Of a stretch of DNA of 64,000 bases, positions 50,126 through 59,629 are shown piece by piece. Position 1 is the stretch's first letter. Every line of letters starts with the position of its first letter. The position numbers and the translations under genes are program-made. This DNA comes from Amylostereum areolatum. Taxonomy: Eukaryota; Basidiomycota; Agaricomycetes; Russulales; Stereaceae. The notes below the pieces were generated by a model, which worked only from the letters and a program-made list of their open reading frames with translations, searched no databases and was not told the DNA's origin. Location of the stretch: assembly GCA_012932865.1 (NCBI GenBank), contig SAXG01000009.1, positions 667,163 through 731,162 on the forward strand. Direction: 5' to 3'.

Positions 50126-50523
50126 TCACGTCGTACAAATTTCGCCCAAATTTCCATCCGCCAGGCTACAGGTACTCATTTCTTCGCCACATGCCCACTG
50201 GGAGAAGTACCGTGACGTCGACCCACCCTTCCCGTCATTGTGGTATGTCGATCCGTTCGGGTTGGAATAGTAATAACTTCCGTCCCTACTTTCAAAGTCG
50301 ATATTAATGAGGAAGAAGGCGTGGCACGAAACGTACGAGTTGGAGTAGTGGTAGGCGTTGGAATCGTTCCCATAATCCCGTGAGCAGTAGTGATTTCCCT
50401 ACGCAGAGAACGGTCAATATATGCCCATACATACTGAAAGAGAGGCAATGCCTGGTCATTCGTCCCGCTCGACGTGTACGAGTAGCCTGCGCTACTCGAA
50501 TCAGACGTGTTGGTGTTTGGCAT
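50126..50523 (-). pseudogene. Small Tyr/Asn/Ser/Gly-rich protein, copy B, probably decaying
   Basis: Homologue of copy A about 0.6 kb upstream in the same direction. Exons 50452-50523 (MPNTNTSDSSSAGYSYTSSG...), 50337-50398 (GNHYCSRDYGNDSNAYHYSN; 62 nt as in copy A) and 50126-50285. Two defects are visible. At the first donor, copy A has CAG/GTGCATT while copy B has CAG/GCATTG, so the intron would need a GC donor. In the last exon, after GSTYHNDGKGGST, the copy-A-like ending PSGHVAKK lies in another frame, so the predicted product runs on to a TGA at 50126-50128 with an unrelated tail. A TATA-like GTATAAAGC sits about 90-100 bases upstream of the ATG (50615-50623, minus). Either a recent pseudogene or a divergent functional copy. 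Confidence 0.65.
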
Positions 50524-51521
50524 CTTATTGAAGAGAAAGAGGAAGAGCGAGAGCGAGTAAAGGGCGAAGGCTGCGGGCGAACGACCTGCGTACTATCTCG
50601 AACATCTACCACAAGCTTTATACGCCACAGGAGTGATCATATGACTGGGGGCGCAAGGCAGGCTTATCTGTGAAGTGGTCCGCGCGTGCGATCAGCGCAA
50701 CACCCCAGATCGCATATCATTTCTAGAAATCTCTGTGCTGTCTCAGTGGCGGCGAAGGATAAAGGGGGATAAAGGTCGGAAAAGAAGGGTCAGAAGCAAC
50801 ACATTGCCCATGAGAAAAAAAGTGCCGCCGCCGCGAGGACGTAAACGACGTACAGCCCACAATCTGCCAGGCTTTCGCTCTCGCAGTTCGTCGTGTGGAG
50901 AGATAGAGCTGCAGTCTTATGGCTGAAAATGACGGTCCGATAGATCGCCATAAGACAACTGGTCATATGAGACCGGCCGCACGTCGATCTCGACGACTAG
51001 TTTCGACCCCAATATCGCCATCTGTCTCGGCCCCTACCCGAACTGCGTCCAGGCTCTGAGTCTGGAAATGAGCCATACGCACGAGGGTTCGGGGCCAGGC
51101 GGAGCGGCCTTGAGTCTGAGTCGCTTTCTGTGATCCAAATCTTAGTACGTGGGTTTTTAGTAGCACCTTGGGTGTTAAAACCGTGCCACCTGCACTTAGT
51201 TAGGTATAAAATCGGAAGAGAAGCACAAGAGGGTGATATGAGAGATTTGTGGAGGAAAGACAGGAAAGAAGATTTGAGAATCAACGTTCAACGCTGGCAC
51301 GAAAACGCGGTCACGAGACCCGATTTCAAGTCGCGTTCACGGTGCAATCGCAGGTGTCTTCTTACGAAAACACTCTTCCGAAAAAAAATAGATAAACATG
51401 GAGAGTACTTGGCACGGTTTCTTACAGAAGATACTTAAACGGAGGATGCGGGCACAATCCAGATTTGTGAGCACTGAGGAATCCGAGAAAACCGGTGTTA
51501 GAAGGATACTTAGTAAAGATG
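50524..51521. other. Intergenic and start of the duplicated block
   Basis: Holds the upstream region of copy B and, from about 51,130, the 3' flank of the first DUF5648 gene, which is repeated at 53,170-53,600. The start ATG of a small frame seen in the second copy is lost here. Confidence 0.5.
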
Positions 51522-52308
51522 TCATGTGGAACAGTGCTCACCACTACAATTGGGAATCTCCTCAGCTAGACTTGCAGTCCTTGATTGACTAGAGAAATCG
51601 GGCCTAGGTCCTTCCTTCAAATGCACCGGATTAGTGAACGAACTGGAGAGAAAATGCTCTGCATACCCGGGCACAGGGAGCACATACGCAGCGACGCCCT
51701 CGTCGACATACCCAAGGCTGGTTATGGCCCTGTTGCGTTCCGCAAGGTTCGTCGTGTAGAAGTGATCGTCCGCCGACGGACTGAACGTGCGGTAGAGCGG
51801 GACGAGCTCGGGACAGACCCTGCTAGAATGGACGTATCCTGCAATGCCTTCATCCGCGCCTCCTGCAGAGATCACGTTTGCGCGTTCGTTGGCATTCGTC
51901 GTGTAAAAATGGTCGGTTTGCGCGGATCTGTAAACCCTGTAGAGCGGAATAGTGACCGACTTGGAGTCGTGCGTGCCGAAGATGAGCGCGGCGTCGCCTT
52001 CGGACGCGTAGCCGAGCTTGGCGACAGCTTTCTCCATTTCGTAGGCGTTGGTGGTATAGAAATGGTCCGTCGCTGAAGAACTGTAACCCCGCAAGAACGG
52101 AATAGCAGTACCCAGGTCGGAACAGGCCAAGGAGGTCAAGGATGAGTCCGTCTATGGATGATGTGCGTGAGCCAACAAAGATTGACGGACGAGGAGAGAC
52201 AATCACCCCTCTGAGTCCGAGCGACAACGACAACGTTTGCCCGGGCAGGGGCGTCGCAAAGTCCAAAGATGCAAGGGACGGGATGAGAAGAAGGGAGGTG
52301 ATCTTCAT
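51522..52308 (-). CDS. Secreted DUF5648 repeat protein, copy A
   Basis: Two exons on the minus strand, 52207-52308 and 51522-52151, giving 243 residues with a 55-nt GT-AG intron. The first exon codes a signal-peptide-like start, MKITSLLLIPSLASLDFATP. The rest consists of three repeats of the DUF5648 pattern: a Pro-(Leu/Phe)-Tyr/Leu-Arg start, then DHFYTTN, then a Glu/Arg-rich helix and a GY-(A/V)-(S/D)-EG-(D/I/V)A ending. The three DHFYTTN motifs lie near residues 55-61, 102-108 and 150-156. The third repeat ends EGVAAYVLPVPGYAEHF. DUF5648 modules occur in secreted or surface proteins of fungi and bacteria; the function is unknown, with a carbohydrate-binding or propeller-like role only a guess. 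The last 30 residues differ from copy B through a 4-base indel. Confidence 0.88.
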
Positions 52309-53602
52309 GGTTCAAGCTTGAGAAGTTTCCGTGCTGAAGAAAGAGTACAACTTGCATCGGCTTTTATATGGACGTACCCACTCCTCGGCTAACGGGAAAT
52401 CTGCCATGTCCTTGCCTTCAGAACGCCCGATTCAACCCCGCTACGTGCGATGCCTCGCTCTAGATTGCATCCATTCAGTTTATACCACCATGACCGCAAC
52501 CATAAGCTGAGAATCTAAAAAGGACGTCAGAATGTGCGAGATGCTGACAGGCCAAAACGTACTGTGCGATGACCACAAAGCCACCTGCGCTCTGGCAGAG
52601 CGTCAATCCCCGCCTAACTCTAGATTGACTTCTTCACCGGAGCTTAGGTTCAAACCAAACGCTAACGCGCTGGAAGAAGTGGTCTTCATGATAGGCAGCC
52701 TGCAGAGCCATGTCGATGCCGAAGGCGCAGTGGGGATGCGAAGAGGCGACGGGCCGAGAGCATGGGCGAAAGGGGCGAACGATCAGCACATTGCAGATAC
52801 TCGGGCTCATCAGTGCACGACTTCAAGCTTCAACCATACCATGCTGGTTGTCCACCTCGCGCCACCTTGCTTTACGCCTTCCCTTTCTGCCTTAGACACC
52901 CTCCCGGAAAGCCCAACGTTGGCATGACTGCGCGTGCAGTACCAAGATCCCGCCAATGTCTCCCCTGTACACGTGCAATAAGCACCCGATGCGGTGGTTA
53001 GTACCGTGGAACGGTTGGGCGCGGTGAGCATATTTGGATATACTTCCATCCCTGGGCGGCAGGTGCATTAGGTGACAGCTGGTGGCAGGGTTGTACGCAG
53101 CGCTGGTCCCATAAGAGCCTGCGTATTGTAAAGAGGCTGTGGAGTTGCTTTCTGAGTTTCTGTAATCACAAATCTTAGTAAGTATGCGGGTTTTTGGCAA
53201 TGGTCATTAATAGTATCTTGGGTGCTAAAGCCGTGCCGCCAGTGGATGTTAGGCATACAATCGGAAGAGAAGCGTAGGGGGTGATATGCGAGATTTGTGG
53301 AGGAAAGACAGAGGAAAGAAGACTTGAGAGTCAACGCTGGCGCGAAAACGTGGTCACGAGACCCAATCTGAAGGCTCGTCACACTGACTCACAGGTGTCT
53401 TCTTACGAAGACACTCTTCCTGCGGGAAGAGAACAAATAACCATGGAGTGTATTTGACACGGTCTCATACAGAATATAGTCAGAGGATGCGGACACCATC
53501 TAGAGTTGTGAGCACTGAGGAATCTGAGAAGACTAGCGTCAGAAGGATAGCGCAGATGTCATGTATGACAGTGTTCACCGGTACGATTGGGAACCTCCTC
53601 TA
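52309..53602. other. Spacer between the DUF5648 copies, with decayed small frames
   Basis: Apart from the promoter it contains only short frames. One on the minus strand starts at 53256 (MPNIHWRHGFSTQ) and stays open to 53068; its MPN start and upstream context are faintly like the small Tyr-rich genes nearby, but no matching second exon was found. Other frames (52,500-52,800 minus) are interrupted in one copy of the duplication, so a functional gene is not supported. Confidence 0.4.
52361..52370 (-). promoter_or_regulatory. TATA box of DUF5648 copy A
   Basis: The minus strand reads CATATAAAAG, 53-62 bases upstream of the ATG. Copy B has the diverged form CGATAAAAG at the matching place (about 54,399-54,407), so the two copies may differ in promoter strength. 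Confidence 0.6.
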
Positions 53603-54343
53603 CTAGAATTTCAGCCTTAAATTTACTGGGGAAATCAGGCTTAGGTCCTTCAAATGTACCATATCAGTGAACGAACTAGAGAGAGAATGCTCTACATACC
53701 CAGGCACAGGGAGCACATACGCAGCGACGCCCTCGTCAACATACCCAAGGCTGGTTATGGCGGTGTTGCGCTCCGCAAGATTTGTCGTATAGAAGTGATC
53801 GTCCGCCGACGGACTGAACGCGCGGTAGAAGGGGACGAGCCCGGGACAGACGCTGCTAGAATAGACGTATCCCGCAATGCCTTCATCCGTGCCTCCTCCA
53901 GCGATCGTATTGGCGCGTTCGTTGGCGTCCGTCGTGTAAAAATGGTCGGTGTCCGCAGATCTGTAAATCCTGTAAAGCGGAATTGTGACCGACGTGGGGT
54001 CCTGCGTGCCAAAGATGAGCGCGGCGTCGCCTTCGGACGCGTAGCCGAGGTTGGCGACAGCGTTCTCCATTTCGAGGGCGTTGGTGGTATAGAAATGGTC
54101 TGTCGCTGAAGAACTGTAGCCCCGCAGGAAAGGAATAGCAGTGCCTGGGTCGGAACAGGCCAAGGAGGTCGAGGACGAGTCCGTCTATGGACGATGTGCG
54201 TGAGCCAACGAAATTTGACGGAAGAGGAGAGACATAGTTACCCCTCTGAGACCGAGCGGCGACGACGACGACGTTTGCGAGAGGGGCGCCGCAAAATTCA
54301 AAGAGGCGAGGGCCGGGATGAGAAGAAGGGAGGTGATCTTCAT
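53603..54343 (-). CDS. Secreted DUF5648 repeat protein, copy B
   Basis: Two exons on the minus strand, 54242-54343 and 53603-54184, giving 227 residues with a 57-nt intron at the same place as in copy A. The signal-like start is MKITSLLLIPALASLNFAAP. It carries the same three DUF5648 repeats, with DHFYTTN, DHFYTTD and DHFYTTN, and the same EGVAAYVLPVPGY ending, then a different tail (HLKDLSLISPVNLRLKF). The first exon is the same length (102 nt) in both copies, and splice signals are conserved. Differences include a Ser-rich SQTSSSSP stretch after the signal. Both copies look intact, so the pair is probably expressed rather than decaying; expression itself is not shown. Confidence 0.88.
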
Positions 54344-57300
54344 GGTTCAAGCTTGAGAGGTTCTCGTACTGAAGAAAGACTCGCACAACTTGCGTCGGCT
54401 TTTATCGACGGACCCACTCCTCGAATGACGGAAAATTTGCCGTTGCCCGTTCCTTCAAAACGCCTGTTCGGTCTTCGATTCGACCCCACTACGTGCGATG
54501 CCTCGTTCTAGACTGCATGTAGGCGGGTCATGGAGTGAACAGGAATAACCTGGGACGATTCAGCGGCCCTGTCAGAGGGCTGTTTCCTCCCAGAAATCCG
54601 GGCTTCTGGCGTACGGAGATCGACGGCGTGTGTGTTCGGCGGGAACCTGAGCGCTGCGTCCGACTATGGGAATGTATATCGAACAAGGGAACTAGAAAAC
54701 TTACCGTAGACACGTCCACTTCCGCGGCGCAAATTCCAGCCTCTAAAGTCGAGGGAGGCTGATGTCAGGGTATCTGGGATTCAAGTCCTATGGCATCGAC
54801 GTTGCTTCTCTAAGCACTTTGAAGTCAGATAATATTTGTTTCGCTAGTACACCATGTGTCTCCGGAGTCATCATTAATTGCACCTGAAAACACCAAGCAT
54901 CGTCCTCAGCTCTGTGTACCTCTCACCACGGGACTTGGTCGCATGTCAATTCATTCCGTTGCGCACTGTTCCCGCAAGGGCTACGCGTCAAGAACGCTCC
55001 ATGGTGCCACGATGCCCGGCCAGTGTTTTTCTGCATTCCAGTTCCCATTCAGTCCATGTCATCACAACCAGCCGGCCGATCTAAGTCCAAGGCGTGGGTG
55101 GGGTATACAATGTCGTGCTGTGACCGCAACTATAAGCTGATAATCTGGAGAGAACGTCATAATGTGCGGGATGCTGGCAGGGAAGACGTACTGTATGATG
55201 ACCACAAAGCCGCCTGCGCGCTGGCAAAGCGCCGATTCCCACCGCACTCCAGATTGACTTCGTCATAGGGGCTTAGGTTCAGACCAAACGCAAGCAGTCG
55301 TTCATGATCGACATCCCGCAGAACCATGTCGATGCCGAAGATGCTGTGGGGATGTGTATAGACGAGGGGCCGAGGGCACAGACGCGCCACTCAGGTAAGC
55401 CGCTAAAGCCCCGCCTTTCCAGATCGTCGTCCGCTCAAGTCGGAGTAAAGAAACGAATGATCAGTACAGCGGCATACAGATACTCGTGGCAAGTATCCAT
55501 TACACCCATTGCACGACTTCAACTATACGATGCGGGTCGTTCACCTCACGCCATCTTGCCTTACGCCTTCTCCTTCTGCCTTGGACACTCCCGGAGAACC
55601 AAACGCTGGCACGACAGCGCATCCAATACCAAAGATCCCGCCAGGGTCCCCCCTGTAAAGGTTAAGCAAGCACCCGATGCGGGGATTCCCATGCTTGTCA
55701 ACGGGAGGACAAGGTTGGTGCTTGAACAGTCCACGCGGGAAGGCTGGACAGGATCAGATGTAAGAAAAGGGGCCCACGTGGTAGAGGAAACTTACCAAGA
55801 GAGGGCAGATGTTGTCGCCCCGGTCCTAGTCGACGTCTATGTCGCCAGGTTTTGACGGAAAGGTTTGAAATGTTCATCGCCCGCTGTGAATGTATCCGTA
55901 AGATGATGCTAGGTCGGACAAATAGTGGGCACGAACAACAACGCCAAAAGTTTGATCGTGTAAATGTGATCCTGTCTATGGTTGCTGACGAATAGGCTTG
56001 TGTTGCTTGCTACGCCCCATGATCGTAGCTTCAGCTCTCCGCATAATTGCAGAATTAAGGCCTAGAGAGGAGAGGGAGGCTTCCGATGATGGTCGTCAAC
56101 TCCATGAGAGACGTAGAGAGCCCGTGGAACGGTCGGGGACGATGAGTATAGTCGAATGTACTTACATACCCGGACGGCAAATGTATTAGGTGGCAATGTT
56201 GTACGCTGCACTGGTGCCACGCCTATATCGCGGCAGGTGTAGTTTGTAAGGGGGCTGGGGAGGGATGGACATTGGAAGAAGGCATGAGTGCTTGTGTTGG
56301 CATGGTGGAAGTCAAGTGAAAGAATCAAGCCCGCGTGGAAAAGAACTTGAACGACCAACTTCAATTCTCTTCAATTGTGACGCTGGGACGCCGGACGGAA
56401 AGCTGACGGCCACCTGTGCCCTCCTCCACCTCCATTTTCAACCTTCATAAGCGTTCCTCTTTCAGTGACCGTAGTCCATAAGTCGTGCTCGTGTTATGGC
56501 CTTGATGGTAGTATTTTCGAGGAAGACAAGCCCGCCGTCTGGTCCAGAGGAAAGGCCAATTTCTGGTGCGTACATGTTGCCTCGGTCCTCATCATGGAAT
56601 TTAGGTGACGAAGGAAACCCTAGGAACATTTAGGTGGCGGAGCGCTATTAGCATTCGCAGCACCGGTCGATCTTTGGTCGATCCACTTTCAACGTTCAAC
56701 TTGTTCATGACCGCCCACGCCGTGTCCCCGTCGTTCTCGCCCATAGTCCTTTTTTGATACGCTGTCCCGCCATCTACAGTGTTCTTCCAGCCCTCGTCCA
56801 GCTCAATCTACGGGGGGTCGCGCATGCGCACTCCAATCATGCAGATCCGTCCGCCGAGAGATGACATCATAAGATCAGATCCGCCACTGTCCTCCTCCTC
56901 ACGAAACCGCATCTAACGACCGCCTTCACGACCGTCTTCCTGAGGCCTGAGGCCCGACCTCCCGACCGAAAACAAAAGAAACGCCCATGCCCCGACGCCT
57001 CAAACAACAATTCCCGAAAATCAAAAGGGGCGGCCTGGGCCGTCGGCGGGAGTCCTTTGTTCTCTCCCGACCGCGCAACGAGGCTTGGGCCACCGGGCCA
57101 CTGTATCGCTTTCGTTGGCGGAGTACAAGACCCAGCCCGCCGCCGGACGGGGGACTTGTTGGTTTTTTCCCTCCACCTCCCACCACTACAATCATCAGCG
57201 CCCCGTCCCACCCCGTTCCACGCGCGTTGATCCCGTCGAAGAAAGGTTCCCGCGTCTGCGTATCGTCTGGTAACGTTTCGCGCCTGCATTACATTATACG

Positions 57301-57446
57301 ATCCAGTGTGGCATCGCGTCCGCTCGTCGTCCACCCTCCACCCTTCCCCCGCGTTCATCCCTTCCTGCGTTACCTTTAACCTCATCTCCACCCCCCCTAC
57401 CCCCCAACCCCCACCCCGCGCACGCAAGCCCCCAAGACCATCAGCG
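54344..57446. other. Intergenic, rest of the duplication and 5' region of the next gene
   Basis: Contains unit-2 upstream sequence, the extra 600 bases at about 54,516-55,115, and diverged repeats up to about 56,260. Frames such as 55,304-55,855 (plus) lack domains and are not conserved in unit 1. From 56,870 to 57,440 the DNA is GC-rich and pyrimidine-rich, and looks like promoter and leader of the next gene. Confidence 0.45.
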
Positions 57447-58610
57447 ATGATCAACACTCTCACCTCCATGATGTCCGGCATCGGGCTCTCTGCTTCTTAC
57501 AACGAAGCCAAACAATCGCTTCCCCGTCTGCTCCGATGGAGCAGTCGCGTGAACAATATAGTTGTGGCCCGACGTGCCCCTACCAAGGTGAGCTCGGCCC
57601 ACTCATGTTTTGGGTGGCATAGCTCATCGGGCGATGTTTCTAGCCTTCCCCGACCAGTGAAATGGGCGTTGGTTATCCCTGGACCTTCGACGCGGCCGAC
57701 TATACAACCAATGCCTGTGTAATCGACGCCAACATCAACATGTTACCCCGCCATGACGCCCTCCAAGTGTCTCCCGTTCCCGCATATGCGCTTAGCCCCG
57801 ACGCCAGCGAGCTTCCCCTTCCGGAGTTATCCTCTCCGCCCACGACCGGTTTCTACCTTGACCACTCCCAGATTCCCCCCCAGTACGCGAATGCCGTGCT
57901 CGAAGACTGCCTCGACACCGTCAGCTTCTACCCCAACTTGCTCGACTTCGGAGAGCACGTTGACTTTCCGATCATGCGGAACGCAATGTGCGAGGTGGTT
58001 TCTCCGAAGCCGTTCAAAGCGTTCAAGGTACAGACGTTGCACGACGTGGCTGTGAAGGAGCTGAAGAAGATGGCCGCGAAGGGCGTAGATGAAGAGGCAG
58101 CTGGGGAGGCGGATGCGCGGGGGCACATCGGCTGGGACGATGCATCGGACACCGCGACCAATGTGGAGGACATCGACTCCCCAGATCAGGAATCGCTCAG
58201 CAGCACGGACAGCACGCTCACGGTTGAGCCCGGGAGCGAGACTTTGGACTCGAAGACGCAGAATTTGATTCGCGTCGGGGAGGATGAAGATGGCGAGGTA
58301 CGTGGCTAAGTATCCCTCTCTTGTAGTTGTCTGTGGGCTGACGCTTTCCCTCTTGGTCTTGTAGCTCGCGAACGGAATCAATTCTTTCGTGAATATAACG
58401 AAGGTGCCCGAAGACGGCGACTTCATCCTCTACATGCTTTCACAGAGGCTCCCGTCGGATTCTAGCAGCTCCAGCCTGAGCCCGGAATCGTCCTACCACA
58501 AGCTGATTCCCGTCGACATCCAGAGCGCGCTACTTACCGAGGAGAATGACGAGTCGTCCACTCGGCGCCACGAGGCTATCCATCACTGGCGCTCTACCAT
58601 CGAAATCTGA
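57447..58610 (+). CDS. Uncharacterised acidic protein
   Basis: Three exons: 57447-57587, 57644-58297 and 58365-58610, giving 346 residues; both introns are GT-AG and in frame. The start MINTLTSMMSGIGLSASYNE follows a long pyrimidine-rich leader. The middle contains YPWTFDAADYTTNACVIDAN and FYLDHSQIPPQYANAVLEDC. A basic helical stretch (HDVAVKELKKMAAKGVDEE) is followed by an Asp/Glu/Ser-rich, probably disordered region and a Ser-rich C-terminus. No signal peptide, membrane segment or known domain was recognised. The long frame, coherent splicing and clear bias against antisense frames make it likely a real gene of unknown role. Confidence 0.72.
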
Positions 58611-59629
58611 ACGCGCCGTCGGCTCAAGGGAAGAAGGCAAACGACCGACGCATATACCCTTCAAATTCGAGAACATGGCTACATCTAGGCTTGGAAACTC
58701 AGGATGACTCTCTGTACGACTAACGGACGACGCGATACGCACCGTATGAACCTCTATCTTCGCTTTCTCCGTTACTTTAGATGCATTCTTGTTTAATCTT
58801 CTTGGATCGTTTCCCAGTGGGTTGTTTTCTCACTTAGAGCTCGCTTCGTACTGAGGCGGGCCGTGGGCATGCTGTTTTTATATCTGATGGAATGGATGAA
58901 CCAACCGAGTTTGAAACTCTAAATAGTAGTCTGCTGTGCGACAAAGATGAACCAACGCCTCGAGGAGACTCGGAAAACGGGAAAAATGAATGGATGGCTG
59001 GCCAGTGACCAAGGGTATCACGGAGGGTCGGTTATACCGGGACCGACTGTATTATGTGTGAGCAAAGTGTAAACCAGGTGGACTCTGATCAACAGGCGAA
59101 GCACGTCGTATTTGGATCGACAGGGAACAAAACGGATCGGGATGAAGGACCGGAAATGGGGGGCGCGTATGTTAGACATGTGTCGTTTGTGAACGTGGAC
59201 CGGAACATATGGGGAGGTAGAGGCCACAAGCGAGCAACGGTCGTCAACATGCATATCAATTCGCTTGTCGTTCTTTTGTGAAGAGACGGAAAAGCAGGGC
59301 GAAGCGGGGGCGTGGCCAGCTGGTAAAACGCGGGCGTCCATTTCACGGAAGGAGGCAGAGGCAGAGGCGGCGTTGTACTTTGCGAAAGACAATAAGGGGT
59401 GTTACGTAAGGAGGGCCATCGAGGGGTCACGTGCGCTATTATGCTCTGTGGGCATTGTTCTCCTCTTTGTCCCGTCCGCGGCCAGCTTGTCGATTGTCTT
59501 CAGCCTCAAAAGCGCGATGGAATACATTTACTTGTTCTCCCTCCCTCGGGACTTTCTCTTCCCTTCGCTTGCTCTCCCGTCGCAGGACGACCACGTTTCT
59601 CACTCTCACCACCCACCACCATCTCAGTC
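58611..59629. other. Intergenic
   Basis: 3' flank of the acidic-protein gene and 5' region of the Prm1 gene. A CT-rich leader lies at 59,540-59,629. No gene seen. Confidence 0.5.

Larger units (their letters stand above)
51130..56260. repeat. Tandem segmental duplication carrying the DUF5648 genes
   Basis: Unit 1 spans about 51,130-53,170 and unit 2 about 53,170-56,260. They share, in the same order, a 3' flank (both contain GTGGAGGAAAGACAG), the DUF5648 gene, its promoter (both contain GGTTCAAGCTTGAG just upstream of the ATG), and upstream blocks. Examples are ATGACCACAAAGCC at 52,569 and 55,198, and AAGCACCCGATGCGG at 52,981 and 55,668. The final shared block contains GGGTTGTACGCAGCGCTGG and its diverged copy near 56,200. 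Unit 2 carries about 600 extra bases (about 54,516-55,115) absent from unit 1. Gene exons look about 90% alike by eye; flanks are more diverged. Confidence 0.8.

Noticed and set aside
55304..55855. 183-codon plus-strand frame in the duplicated block
   Set aside because: Not conserved in the sister unit, and no domain.
56867..57481. 204-codon minus-strand frame upstream of the acidic-protein gene
   Set aside because: Gly/Arg-rich antisense reading of a pyrimidine-rich leader region.
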